Assembly: GCF_004000605.1 (NCBI RefSeq)
Contig: NZ_CP018911.1
Coordinates: 496,001 to 560,000 of the forward strand
Length of the DNA stretch: 64,000 bases
Direction: 5' to 3'
Source: Glycocaulis alkaliphilus
Lineage (GTDB): Bacteria > Pseudomonadota > Alphaproteobacteria > Caulobacterales > Maricaulaceae
The notes under the pieces were generated by a model. The model was not told the DNA's origin, ran no database searches, and worked only from the letters and a program-made list of their open reading frames with translations. This document shows, piece by piece, positions 18,018-27,057 of the stretch. The translations under genes and the position numbers were made by a program. Within the stretch, counting starts at the first letter, position 1, and each line of letters starts with the position of its first letter.

Positions 18018-19166
18018 ATGCAATTCATTGATCTTCAAGCCCAATACGCCCGTATCGCGGAGAGGGTGGACGCCCGGATCCTGTCGGCCGTGCGCAGCGG
18101 GCGGTTTATTCTGGGCCCGGAAGTTCAGGAGCTTGAGGCTGCGCTGGCCCGGTTCAGTGGTTCATCGCGCGCGCTGGGCTGTGCCAATGGCACCGATGCG
18201 CTGGTCCTGCCGCTGATGGCGTGGGGGCTGCGCCCCGGTGACGCGGTATTCTGTCCGTCCTTCACCTTTACCGCCACGGCGGAAGTGGTGCCCTGGCTTG
18301 GGGCCTCGCCGGTCTTCGTCGATATTGACCCGGCGACCTATAATATGGACCCGGCCCATCTTGAGGCCTCCATCGAGATGGTGAAGGCAAAAGGCGAGCT
18401 GAACCCGCGCGCCGTGATTGCAGTCGACCTGTTCGGCCAGCCCGCCAACTATCCGCAGATTGCCGAGATTGCGCAGCGCCATGGCCTGAAACTGATCGCG
18501 GACAGCGCGCAGGGCTTTGGCTGCACGCTGGACGGCAAGCATCCCTCCCACTGGAGCGATGTGACGACCACCTCCTTCTTCCCGGCCAAGCCGCTGGGCT
18601 GCTATGGCGATGGCGGGGCGGTGCTGACCGATGATGCGGATCTCGCCGAGATCATGGAATCGTTTGCCGTACATGGCAAAGCCATGCCGCGCGACATCGA
18701 GAAGCGTGCCTTCGAGCACGATCCCAAATACTTCAATGTCCGCATCGGCATGAATTCGCGCCTGGACACCATCCAGGCGGCGGTGCTGCTGGAAAAGCTG
18801 GCGGTATTCCCCGACGAGATCGAGGCGCGTAACCGCATTGCCGGGCGCTACAACACGCATCTGGAAAAGCATGTCGATGCCGTGCCGCAGGTCATCGCAA
18901 ATGGGGTGTCTGTCTGGGCGCAGTACACGATCGAGCACAGCCGCCGTGACGCGCTGGCGGCCCATCTCAAATCACGCGGCATTCCGACCGCCGTGTACTA
19001 TCCCATCCCGATCCACCAGCAGGAGCCGTATGCGAAATACCCTGCCGGGCCGGGCGGACTGCCTGTCACGGAAGAGAAGGCAGAAAAGGTGATCTCCCTG
19101 CCCATGCATCCCTATCTGGACGAAGCCGCGCAGGACGCGGTCATCACCGCAATCCGCGAGTTCTAG
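18018..19166 (+). CDS. DegT/DnrJ/EryC1 family sugar aminotransferase (copy 1)
   Basis: PLP enzyme that transfers an amino group to a keto-sugar nucleotide. Lys191 in FFPAKPLGCYGDGG is the PLP lysine, preceded by the ADSAQGFG loop carrying the PLP-phosphate-binding Asp. The 382-residue length and pattern resemble WbpE-like 3-amino and other nucleotide-sugar aminotransferases. Next to rfbA and rfbB, the likely substrate is a dTDP-keto-6-deoxyhexose, giving a 3- or 4-amino sugar for a surface glycan; the position of amination is not known. The ATG chosen is that of copy 2. Confidence 0.85.
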   Translation: MQFIDLQAQYARIAERVDARILSAVRSGRFILGPEVQELEAALARFSGSSRALGCANGTDALVLPLMAWGLRPGDAVFCPSFTFTATAEVVPWLGASPVFVDIDPATYNMDPAHLEASIEMVKAKGELNPRAVIAVDLFGQPANYPQIAEIAQRHGLKLIADSAQGFGCTLDGKHPSHWSDVTTTSFFPAKPLGCYGDGGAVLTDDADLAEIMESFAVHGKAMPRDIEKRAFEHDPKYFNVRIGMNSRLDTIQAAVLLEKLAVFPDEIEARNRIAGRYNTHLEKHVDAVPQVIANGVSVWAQYTIEHSRRDALAAHLKSRGIPTAVYYPIPIHQQEPYAKYPAGPGGLPVTEEKAEKVISLPMHPYLDEAAQDAVITAIREF

Positions 19167-19199
19167 CTGGACACCGGCCCAGTGCGGGCTGGTGGCGGC

Positions 19200-21374
19200 C
19201 TAGCGGTTTCCGATCGAGAACAGCGTCACCTGCAGCATGATTGACCGGCTGGGGCCAAGATTGCCGATGTCGTAATTGGTCTGGTCGTAAATGATCCGCA
19301 GATCGGTGCATTCATCGCGATAGATCAGGCTGACATCCTGTTTGCGCGTGACCCCGCGCTCCAGATCGCGCACGGCAGAATAGGCCAGAAACCAGTTATC
19401 GGTGACGCGGAAATTACCGCCGAGATTGATCGATTCACGCACCCGCGTGGTGACGGCAGCATCGTCGACAAGCGAGTAGGTGATGTCGCCCCGGACGCGC
19501 CAGATCGACACACGCGAGAAGGCATCGATCCGGTTGGCCTGGGTGGTGTCGCCGTCAAAGCGCCCCCTCACACCCAGCTCGAACTGATTGCCGAAATTGA
19601 CATCGAGCTGGGCCACCCAGTCCGACTGTTCTTCATCAAGGCCAGACCCGGGACCGAAGCTGGCATCGCCATCCAGACGGAAACTGCGGCCGACAAACAG
19701 CTCGGTGTCGGGCAGGTAGCGCGTCTTCGACTGGAAGCTGGCTGTCAGGCCGGCATTGAGGTGCGTACCCTCTTCCCAGGCGTCATAGCCATTGGCCCGG
19801 TTGCGGGCGAACAGGTTGGAGACATCAAGCTCCAGATTGAGGCTGTCCTCGCCCGGCGCGAGTTCGTCGTCGCCCAGCGCCGTCGATGAGGCCAGCTGGA
19901 TGCGCGGCGCCAGAATCGTGTCGCCCAGATCGCCCGGACGCAGGAAGGGCCATGACACGTCCACACCGGCATTCGCCATGGTGCGCGTAAACTCGCGCGT
20001 TTCCAGCGTCACGCCGCTCGCATTGGTGCGTGTGAAGCGGTAGGCGTCGCCGCGTGCGCCGGCATAGGGAGAAACGCGGATGCCGCCGGGCAGGGTGAAA
20101 TTGCGCGACCAGTCGATTTCGCCCGTCGCCCGCGCGTAATCATTGCCTACATCGCGCGTCAGATAGATGCCCGATGCCCTGGCATTGGCAAATCCCGCCC
20201 AGCCGGGAAGCGGCAGCCGGTATTCGGCCTCCACGATGGGGGCAATGATGGGCAGGGTTTCATCGTCGATATTGTCTGCCAGCGACTGGAAACCCATGAC
20301 GGTGGCATTGGCAAAATACTGCCGTGTCCGGCCGCGAACATTGATCTCGGTCGGCAGGAGGCGGGCATTGAGCCTTGCAAAATCGGAATCCCGGTCAGCA
20401 TCGCCTCTCAGCCCGTAGCGCTCCATGTAAAGCGGGTCGGATGTCAGCTGGACATTGAAGCGCCAGACCCAGCCCGGCGCGATATTGAATGCGCCAGACC
20501 CGGCAATATGGCCGCGAAGTTCGGAATCGCCGAACCCGCCATCGCGGTCGAACTCCTGCTCATAGGTGGCGCTGCCGCGCACCCGGATCGCACCTGACCA
20601 GAAACGCTGGCGGTATTCATAACGGACAACCGGATTGTATTCGGTCATCACCATCGGCGTGACGACCAGATCGCGATGTGGCGACATCACGTGATAATAG
20701 GGCTGCTGGTAGACAAAGCCGAGCCGGTTGGAGAGGTCCACCGTCGGAATGAGGAAGCCGGAACGGCGCGGCGCAGACGGGTCCGCATGGGCAAAGACGG
20801 GCGAGTAGAAAATCGGCACCCCGAACGCCTCCAGCCGGACGTCGCGGTAATAGATCATCTCTGATTCAGGGTCTTGGACCACCTCGCGGGCGCGGAAACG
20901 CCAAGTCGGCGGGCGGCGGCTGTCCTCACAGAGGTCGCAGGCGGTATAGTAAGCCCGGTGGAGGGTCACGCCGCCGTCTGACCGGCGGACGGCGTAGGCC
21001 GATGCAGCCCGGCCATTATTGTCCATCAGCATGGCAAAGCCGGTGGCCATCGCCTCCGACCATTCATTGGTCAGCTCGATCTCTTCGGCGGTCTGGGCAG
21101 GCATATCCCCGTCATGCAGGCGCACATTGCCGCGCGCGATCACGCGGTCTTCGTCGGTGCGGTATTCCACTTCGTCGGCGAACAGCATCCGGTCGCCTGA
21201 CTGGACGCTGACCTCTCCGCGCGCGGTGATGACATTGCCTTCGCGGTTCTGTTCGATCTCGATGGCGTCAAGATAGATCGGGCGCTCGCCTTCCTGCGCG
21301 GTGGCAGCGTTTGCGAACATCAGTCCGGTGAGCAGGGCCGCTGCCGCACACATGGTCCTGAACGGCAGTTTCAT
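19200..21374 (-). CDS. lptD: LPS-assembly protein LptD (copy 1)
   Basis: Outer-membrane beta-barrel that inserts lipopolysaccharide into the outer leaflet. An N-terminal signal peptide (MKLPFRTMCAAAALLTGLMF to ATAQ) is followed by the OstA-type periplasmic domain (RPIYLDAIEIEQNREGNVIT, VEYRTDEDRVIARGNVRL) and the large C-terminal barrel. Cysteines in the YYTACDLCEDS segment could form the usual disulphide. I prefer the ATG giving 724 residues; an in-frame TTG six codons earlier with AGGGG upstream is possible. It is convergent with the aminotransferase. Confidence 0.92.
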   Translation of the reverse strand: MKLPFRTMCAAAALLTGLMFANAATAQEGERPIYLDAIEIEQNREGNVITARGEVSVQSGDRMLFADEVEYRTDEDRVIARGNVRLHDGDMPAQTAEEIELTNEWSEAMATGFAMLMDNNGRAASAYAVRRSDGGVTLHRAYYTACDLCEDSRRPPTWRFRAREVVQDPESEMIYYRDVRLEAFGVPIFYSPVFAHADPSAPRRSGFLIPTVDLSNRLGFVYQQPYYHVMSPHRDLVVTPMVMTEYNPVVRYEYRQRFWSGAIRVRGSATYEQEFDRDGGFGDSELRGHIAGSGAFNIAPGWVWRFNVQLTSDPLYMERYGLRGDADRDSDFARLNARLLPTEINVRGRTRQYFANATVMGFQSLADNIDDETLPIIAPIVEAEYRLPLPGWAGFANARASGIYLTRDVGNDYARATGEIDWSRNFTLPGGIRVSPYAGARGDAYRFTRTNASGVTLETREFTRTMANAGVDVSWPFLRPGDLGDTILAPRIQLASSTALGDDELAPGEDSLNLELDVSNLFARNRANGYDAWEEGTHLNAGLTASFQSKTRYLPDTELFVGRSFRLDGDASFGPGSGLDEEQSDWVAQLDVNFGNQFELGVRGRFDGDTTQANRIDAFSRVSIWRVRGDITYSLVDDAAVTTRVRESINLGGNFRVTDNWFLAYSAVRDLERGVTRKQDVSLIYRDECTDLRIIYDQTNYDIGNLGPSRSIMLQVTLFSIGNR

Positions 21375-21599
21375 GCCCTCAATGCTCCACAAATGTCCCC
21401 TAGCATGAATCTGAACTCCTAACCCATCGGGTCCGGGGCGTCCATGGCCCGTGACGTGCGCAAAACGCCTGGGCGCTCTTCATTTCACAAAACGTCATCA
21501 AGCGTGATTGCGCCCTGCCTTGCCTAACGCTGTGCGGCCTGCCACTAAGCAGGCTGAAATCAGGGGCGAAGTGTCTGCGGCAAATCCGGGAGTTGCTGA

Positions 21600-23420
21600 A
21601 TGTGCGGCATTGTAGGTGTGGTCGGTCACGGCGAGGCGGAAGGCTTCATTATCGAAGGTCTTCGCAGGCTTGAATATCGTGGCTATGATTCCGCCGGGAT
21701 AGGCGTGATAGACAAGGGCGGGGCGCTGCATCGCCTGCGCGCCACCGGCAAGGTGCAGGCCCTTGCCGACAAGATTCCCCCCGCACTTGGCGGCAGCACC
21801 GCCATCGGCCATACGCGCTGGGCCACCCATGGCGCGGCCAGCGATGACAATGCGCACCCCCACCAGGCCGGCCGCGTACTGGTCGTACACAATGGCATTA
21901 TCGAGAACTTCAAGACACTGCGCGAGGAACTCGCCGCGCAGGGACGCAGCTTCACCAGCCAGACCGATACCGAAGTGGTGGCCCATCTGATCGATCGCGA
22001 AATGCAGGCGGGCAGCGATCCTGTTGCCGCCCTCAAAACGGTATTGCCGCGCCTTGAAGGCGCGTTCGCGCTGGGCGTGATGGTCGAGGGCGAAACCGGC
22101 TTCATCATGGGCGCACGCAAGGGCGCGCCGCTGATTGCCGGTCTTGGCGGCACGGAAGGCTATCTGGGATCGGACCCGCTGGCGCTGTCCGGCCATGCCA
22201 GCCAGATCATGTTTCTCGACGATGGCGACATGGCGGTGATCCGCCCCGGCGCAATCGAGGTGTTCGACGGACAGGGCGCTGGCGTGACCCGCAAGCTGGT
22301 GCCCGCCGAAACCAGCCATGTGCTGGCCGAAAAGGGCAATCACCGACACTTCATGGAAAAGGAAATCCATGAGCAGCCCGAAGTGATCGGCCGCACGGTG
22401 TCCCACTACGCCGACGCGTTTGAAAACAGCGTACACGAGATCGCCGGCCTCGATTTCCGCTCTGCCAGCCGCCTCATAATCGTCGGCTGCGGCACGGCGG
22501 CCTATGCCGGCGAAATCTCGCGCTACTGGTTCGGCTCGCTCGCGCGTCTGGCCGTCGAGGTCGATATCGCCTCGGAGTTCCGTTATCGCGACCCGGTCTT
22601 CCTGCCGGGCGACATCGCGCTGTTCATTTCGCAGTCGGGTGAAACCGCCGACACGCTCGAAGCCATGCGTCTGGCGGCGGCGGCGGGTGTGCAGACGCTG
22701 GCGCTGGTCAACACCCCCCATTCGACGATTGCGCGCGAGGCTTCCCTCGTCGTGCCGACGCTGGCAGGCCCCGAAATTGGCGTGGCCTCGACCAAGGCCT
22801 TTACCAGCCAGCTTTCCGCGCTGGCGTGCCTGGCCGTGCTGGCCGGGCGCCATCGCGGCCATCTGGACCGCGCGCAGGAGGCCGGCCATGTGGTGAGCCT
22901 TCTGGCCTCGCCGGGCCTGATGGTCAAAGCGCTGGAGCGCGAAGGCGAGATCGAGGCGCTGGCCCAGGAAATCGCCAGCCACCCGACCGTGCTCTATCTG
23001 GGCCGCAACCAGAATTTCCCGCTGGCCCTTGAGGCCGCGCTGAAGCTGAAGGAAATCAGCTATATCCACGCCGAGGGCTATGCCGCTGGCGAGCTTAAAC
23101 ACGGCCCCATCGCCCTGATCGAGGAAGGCCTGCCGGTCATCGTCATCGCGCCGCACGATGCGCTGTTCGACAAGACGCGCTCCTCCATCCAGCAGGTGGC
23201 CAGCCGCGGCGCGCACGTCATTGCGATCACGGACCCGGAAGGCGCACGCGCGCTGGAAGGCGAGGCCGCCAGCATCATCACGCTTCCCAAGGGCAGCCAG
23301 CTGACCAATCCGCTCTTGTTCGCCAGTGCGGTGCAGTTGCTCGCCTATCATGTCGCCGTCTACAAGGGGACCGATGTGGACCAGCCGCGAAACCTCGCCA
23401 AGTCCGTCACCGTCGAATAA
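21600..23420 (+). CDS. glmS: Glutamine-fructose-6-phosphate aminotransferase (isomerizing)
   Basis: Makes glucosamine 6-phosphate, the entry to UDP-GlcNAc for peptidoglycan and lipid A. The N-terminal nucleophile is Cys2 (MCGIVGVVG), followed by the glutaminase domain with GHTRWATHG and NGIIEN. After FMEKEIHEQP, two SIS domains carry SQSGETADT and STKAFTSQ, and the C-terminus ends LAKSVTVE as in the family. The 606-residue length is normal. It is divergent from lptD, with a 225-base gap, and 22 bases before galU. No glmS ribozyme is seen. Confidence 0.96.
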   Translation: MCGIVGVVGHGEAEGFIIEGLRRLEYRGYDSAGIGVIDKGGALHRLRATGKVQALADKIPPALGGSTAIGHTRWATHGAASDDNAHPHQAGRVLVVHNGIIENFKTLREELAAQGRSFTSQTDTEVVAHLIDREMQAGSDPVAALKTVLPRLEGAFALGVMVEGETGFIMGARKGAPLIAGLGGTEGYLGSDPLALSGHASQIMFLDDGDMAVIRPGAIEVFDGQGAGVTRKLVPAETSHVLAEKGNHRHFMEKEIHEQPEVIGRTVSHYADAFENSVHEIAGLDFRSASRLIIVGCGTAAYAGEISRYWFGSLARLAVEVDIASEFRYRDPVFLPGDIALFISQSGETADTLEAMRLAAAAGVQTLALVNTPHSTIAREASLVVPTLAGPEIGVASTKAFTSQLSALACLAVLAGRHRGHLDRAQEAGHVVSLLASPGLMVKALEREGEIEALAQEIASHPTVLYLGRNQNFPLALEAALKLKEISYIHAEGYAAGELKHGPIALIEEGLPVIVIAPHDALFDKTRSSIQQVASRGAHVIAITDPEGARALEGEAASIITLPKGSQLTNPLLFASAVQLLAYHVAVYKGTDVDQPRNLAKSVTVE

Positions 23421-23442
23421 GCCTCCCCACGGAGTATCGAGC

Positions 23443-24321
23443 ATGTCGAAAAAGCCGGTCCGCAAGGCCGTCCTTCCCGTTGCCGGTCTTGGCACGCGCG
23501 TCCTTCCCGCCACCAAGGTGATGCCCAAGGAAATGCTGCCCGTCTTTGACCGGCCGGCCATTCACTATGTCGTCGATGAGGCGCGCGCGGCAGGCATCGA
23601 ACACTTTGTTTTCGTCACCGGGCGCAACAAGGCCTCGATCGAGGATTATTTCGACACCGCCTACGAGCTGGAAATGACGCTGGAGGCCAAGGGCAAGACG
23701 AAGCTGCTTGAAGAGCTGCGCGCCGACCTGCCCGCGCCCGGCGCTTGCAGCTTTGTGCGCCAGCAGGCCCCGCTGGGGCTGGGCCATGCGGTCTGGTGCG
23801 CGCGCGATATTGTGGGTGATGAGCCCTTTGCCGTCCTTCTGCCCGACATGCTCATGCGGTCGGACGTGCCCTTCCTCGCCGCCATGACCAAGGCGTATGA
23901 GACGATTGGCGGCAATATCATCGCGGTTGAGGAAGTGCCGATGAGCAAGGTGAGCTCTTACGGCATTATCGATCCCGGTGAGCGCAAGGGCGAACTGATC
24001 GAGATGAAGGGCATGGTGGAAAAGCCTGCCGAGAAGGATGCCCCCTCCAATCTGATGATCTCGGGGCGCTACATCCTGCAGCCGGAAATCTTTGACGCGC
24101 TGGAAGAGCAAAAGCCCGGCGCGGGCGGCGAGATCCAGCTGACCGACGCCATGCTGCGGCTGATGGAATCGAGCCCCTTCCACGCCTTGCGTTTTGAGGG
24201 TGAGACGCTCGATACCGGGTCCAAGACCGGATACTTACGCGCCGCCGTCACCTACGGCCTTGGCGATCCCGAACATGGCGACGAGGTGCGCCGCATCCTG
24301 GAAGCGCTGCTGAAAGGGTAG
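23443..24321 (+). CDS. galU: UTP-glucose-1-phosphate uridylyltransferase
   Basis: Forms UDP-glucose for glycan and lipid glycosylation. PVAGLGTRVLPATKVMPKEM near the N-terminus is the nucleotide-binding signature, and GGEIQLTDAM and the LDTGSKTGY motif near the C-terminus are typical. The ATG used gives 292 residues; the longer open frame upstream overlaps glmS and is not likely used. GGAG sits just upstream. It forms an operon with glmS and is the last core gene before the accessory region. Confidence 0.95.
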   Translation: MSKKPVRKAVLPVAGLGTRVLPATKVMPKEMLPVFDRPAIHYVVDEARAAGIEHFVFVTGRNKASIEDYFDTAYELEMTLEAKGKTKLLEELRADLPAPGACSFVRQQAPLGLGHAVWCARDIVGDEPFAVLLPDMLMRSDVPFLAAMTKAYETIGGNIIAVEEVPMSKVSSYGIIDPGERKGELIEMKGMVEKPAEKDAPSNLMISGRYILQPEIFDALEEQKPGAGGEIQLTDAMLRLMESSPFHALRFEGETLDTGSKTGYLRAAVTYGLGDPEHGDEVRRILEALLKG

Positions 24322-24458
24322 GGGCGGGCAGAACCGCATGGTGAGCCAGCCATGCTCCGTATCGGCCCTTATTTCTGCAATGGAAACAGGCCTCTAGGAG
24401 CGTAAACAATTTACAAATCCTCGCCTAGCACGTGAAGGGTGAGCACCACAGTCAATAT

Positions 24459-26999
24459 TTACGGCGTAACGGAAGACGCGATCTTGGCCGTCACTAAACT
24501 GGTGATCTCTGAGTGCATATCAACGGGACAGCCGGGGGCAGAGATGGAAATCACCAGCGCATATCGCCCGCTGTCGTTGAACCGCTTTTGCCCTGGGTGG
24601 GTCTTCCACCAACCGGTTACGGGATATACACCGATAGCGTCATGCAACGCGAGGTCAATCGCCCGCCCGCGCCACAGGTCGCAATGCAGAGACCCAGCCT
24701 GAACTGCATTCGAGCCGAGGAGCCAGTAGTCGCCTTCCTGTTGCGGACCCGGCGCGTCCCTCTCTTGCTGGCCGGAAACCCGGCGTTTGAACTGGTCCTT
24801 TGTGTCGGACCGCTTCTTCATTGCGAAGCGGAGGCCAAAGGAGCGGTAGGTTTCCGGTCGGGTTGCCGCGCGACCGGACAAGTTCGGCTCAACGAAATAC
24901 GAAAGCGTCACTTTCATAGTGACTACTTCGTTTTCGATCGCTTCGAGCGCAGCCTTGGGCCAAGGTAAATCATAAAAGTGCATCTCGTTGAATACGGTGC
25001 CGCCATTCTCACCCTGAACAAAAGGTTGGATTGACGCCTGTGCGATCAACGTCACGTCATTGCTGGCCGAATTTATTGCACGTTGAAGATCGGGTACCCC
25101 ATAGCCGACTTCTCGTAGGATTGCTTGCTTTTCAGCCTTCGAGCCGGTTTTCCAATGCTGGCCCCTACCGATCAGACGCTTGCGGATTGGCCCGGGCCAG
25201 TTTGCGGAATCAACTGCCAATGCCCTCTGTGTCTCTGGCCAAAGCTCAGGCAGTGCGGCTTGCAGCGTGCCAATGAAATGCCCCGCCATTCCCGCCGCTG
25301 CGCTTGTGGCCCAGAACGGAACCAGCGGTTCTTCCAAAACGTCAGAACCGGGCGCAAGGAGCGCAACTGAGGGCCCCCAACTACAGTACCCAGAGGGGTC
25401 AGCAAGCATATTGCCCGCCTCGAATAGCACTTCGGGCTTGATCGGGGTGAGGTCTGAAGATAGCCCCTGCGACCCTAAGCTAAATGGACTGCGGTGGTTA
25501 GCAGGCACCACAGGCTTCAAGTCGGCTGGGGTTTCAGGTGGGGTTTCTTTGCCAGTAAAACCGCCAATCGTAAGCGCGTTCCAGCTTTGCGAAGGGTCTT
25601 CGATCGGGTGCGAGAGCTGAACGTCGGCGATGTTCCCACCGCACATGTTGCCTGTTGCGACCACCATTAGGCGTTTAGGTCTTTCTGCCGCTGGAACCCC
25701 ATCCGCTTGATCACCAGGCATTGCCCCCGAAGTGATCTGATCCAGTGCCCCGCTCCAACTGGATGGCCGCTCTGGCGGAAAATCACACGCGGAATTGGCA
25801 AGGCAGAACGCCCGACGCACGTTTGGCCTTTCTGTCTCCACCAGCGCGACGGCGCCCTCAGTCACGACTCCGTAGCTGGGAGGTTTAGTTCTAGGAAAGC
25901 CATTTGGCGGCAGTAGCTTCATAGACTCTACGGCATGGGTGAGTTCCACCTGCCGTGCGTCAGCCATTAGAGGTGCAAGATCGCCATAAAGCGCAATCCC
26001 GGCAAGCGGAGTGCCGTGCCCGCCGTGGGGATGGTGGTCATCTATGCCCCATGCCGCATCATAGGCCCAAGCGCCGTGCAGGGCGGGTGCAATAAGCGGA
26101 TGTTGTGCAGCAACACCGGTATCTAGCGCACAAACTGCATTTGCGTCCTTCGGGGGCGGCACAACACGCCCGGCAAGCTCTGCGGCCCAGTCTTGCTGCC
26201 CCAAGCCCTTCGCGCCTCGGTCGAGAAATGGTTCAATCGTATCCGTTGCTATCCTGATTTCTGCAACGGCGCCCGGGATCCGCTCGACAAATCCGACAAT
26301 TCTTTGAGCTGAGGCGTGGACATAAAGTACCGTTGTATCTGGGAAAACGAGTCGGTCTTGATGAACATCTAGCTCGGCTAGCCGTGCTGCCGCCGCGACC
26401 CCTTCTGCGATCTTGCCGTCATGGCGAACCCAAAGCTCCCACCAGAGGAGTTCTGGGGACGCGAAATCCAGTTTGCCGACAAATAGGGCATGGGCCTCGG
26501 CTGCACGGATGGTTTCCACCCGCTCGAATTTCTCCACGTCTGCCGGGGGCTGATTGCCCCGTGGCTGCCCATAGGAACGAATGCGGCCTTGCAGAAACGT
26601 CCGGGCATCGTCCGGCACAAAGAGGAGGGCGCTTTCCGTCCGGTCGTCACGCCGCTCTGATCGCAGCACAACTACATCCCGCGTGGGGAACTCCAATCCC
26701 TTAGGCAGCTTCACGGCTTGTGCGCGGCTGCCCTCTGCCGGGGGTATGGTGCCCACTTCGACGATGGCACCAGCCTTCAAGCCTTCCACCGGCAAACGAC
26801 CATCCTGCCCGGCAATGGGAATGTCCCCCAAGGCTGCCGTCAGTTGGTCGAGAAGTGCCTTTGAATGCGCAGCATAGTCATCTCTGAGCGGCTTGGGTTC
26901 AATTTTTCGCCGGGGAAAAGAATAGCCGATCCCGTCCCGAAAAACGTCGAACGAAATATGTACATGTTTGCGCGCGTCGTAATCACCCTGCTCTGCCAT
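24459..26999 (-). CDS. ietS: Subtilisin-like serine protease of an IetAS-type system
   Basis: An 846-residue S8-family protease. The catalytic triad is visible as Asp293 (ALDTGVAAQHP), His328 (GGHGTPLAG) and Ser566 (FWATSAAAG), with the oxyanion Asn451 in VVATGNMCGG. About 270 residues precede the protease domain and about 250 follow it, with no signal peptide, so it should act in the cytoplasm. The partner ATPase gene ends 58 bases upstream on the same strand. AAA ATPase plus subtilase pairs are known as IetA/IetS, described as a toxin-antitoxin pair on an Agrobacterium plasmid and as an anti-phage system. Base composition is less GC-rich than the flanking core genes, consistent with transfer. 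Confidence 0.82.
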   Translation of the reverse strand: MAEQGDYDARKHVHISFDVFRDGIGYSFPRRKIEPKPLRDDYAAHSKALLDQLTAALGDIPIAGQDGRLPVEGLKAGAIVEVGTIPPAEGSRAQAVKLPKGLEFPTRDVVVLRSERRDDRTESALLFVPDDARTFLQGRIRSYGQPRGNQPPADVEKFERVETIRAAEAHALFVGKLDFASPELLWWELWVRHDGKIAEGVAAAARLAELDVHQDRLVFPDTTVLYVHASAQRIVGFVERIPGAVAEIRIATDTIEPFLDRGAKGLGQQDWAAELAGRVVPPPKDANAVCALDTGVAAQHPLIAPALHGAWAYDAAWGIDDHHPHGGHGTPLAGIALYGDLAPLMADARQVELTHAVESMKLLPPNGFPRTKPPSYGVVTEGAVALVETERPNVRRAFCLANSACDFPPERPSSWSGALDQITSGAMPGDQADGVPAAERPKRLMVVATGNMCGGNIADVQLSHPIEDPSQSWNALTIGGFTGKETPPETPADLKPVVPANHRSPFSLGSQGLSSDLTPIKPEVLFEAGNMLADPSGYCSWGPSVALLAPGSDVLEEPLVPFWATSAAAGMAGHFIGTLQAALPELWPETQRALAVDSANWPGPIRKRLIGRGQHWKTGSKAEKQAILREVGYGVPDLQRAINSASNDVTLIAQASIQPFVQGENGGTVFNEMHFYDLPWPKAALEAIENEVVTMKVTLSYFVEPNLSGRAATRPETYRSFGLRFAMKKRSDTKDQFKRRVSGQQERDAPGPQQEGDYWLLGSNAVQAGSLHCDLWRGRAIDLALHDAIGVYPVTGWWKTHPGQKRFNDSGRYALVISISAPGCPVDMHSEITSLVTAKIASSVTP

Positions 27000-27057
27000 C
27001 AAACTCCGCCCCGTGACTCAGTAGGTCGACCATTCAAGTCAAGTTATACGGGCAAAG

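Larger units (their letters stand above)
1..20933 (+). repeat. Copy 1 of a duplicated, diverged housekeeping segment
   Basis: Positions 1-20,933 align gene for gene and in the same orientation with 42,373-64,000. Genes, overlaps and several intergenic elements (SAM-II switch, NrdR boxes, the putA/glycosyltransferase spacer) are conserved. In the hom gene about one base in six differs; NrdA is nearly identical at protein level. Copy 1 lacks the toxin-antitoxin pair found in copy 2. These identity figures are estimates by eye. Confidence 0.95.

Noticed and set aside
21393-21599. glmS ribozyme in the glmS leader
   Set aside because: The known ribozyme is mainly a Gram-positive feature, and nothing resembling its core was seen here.
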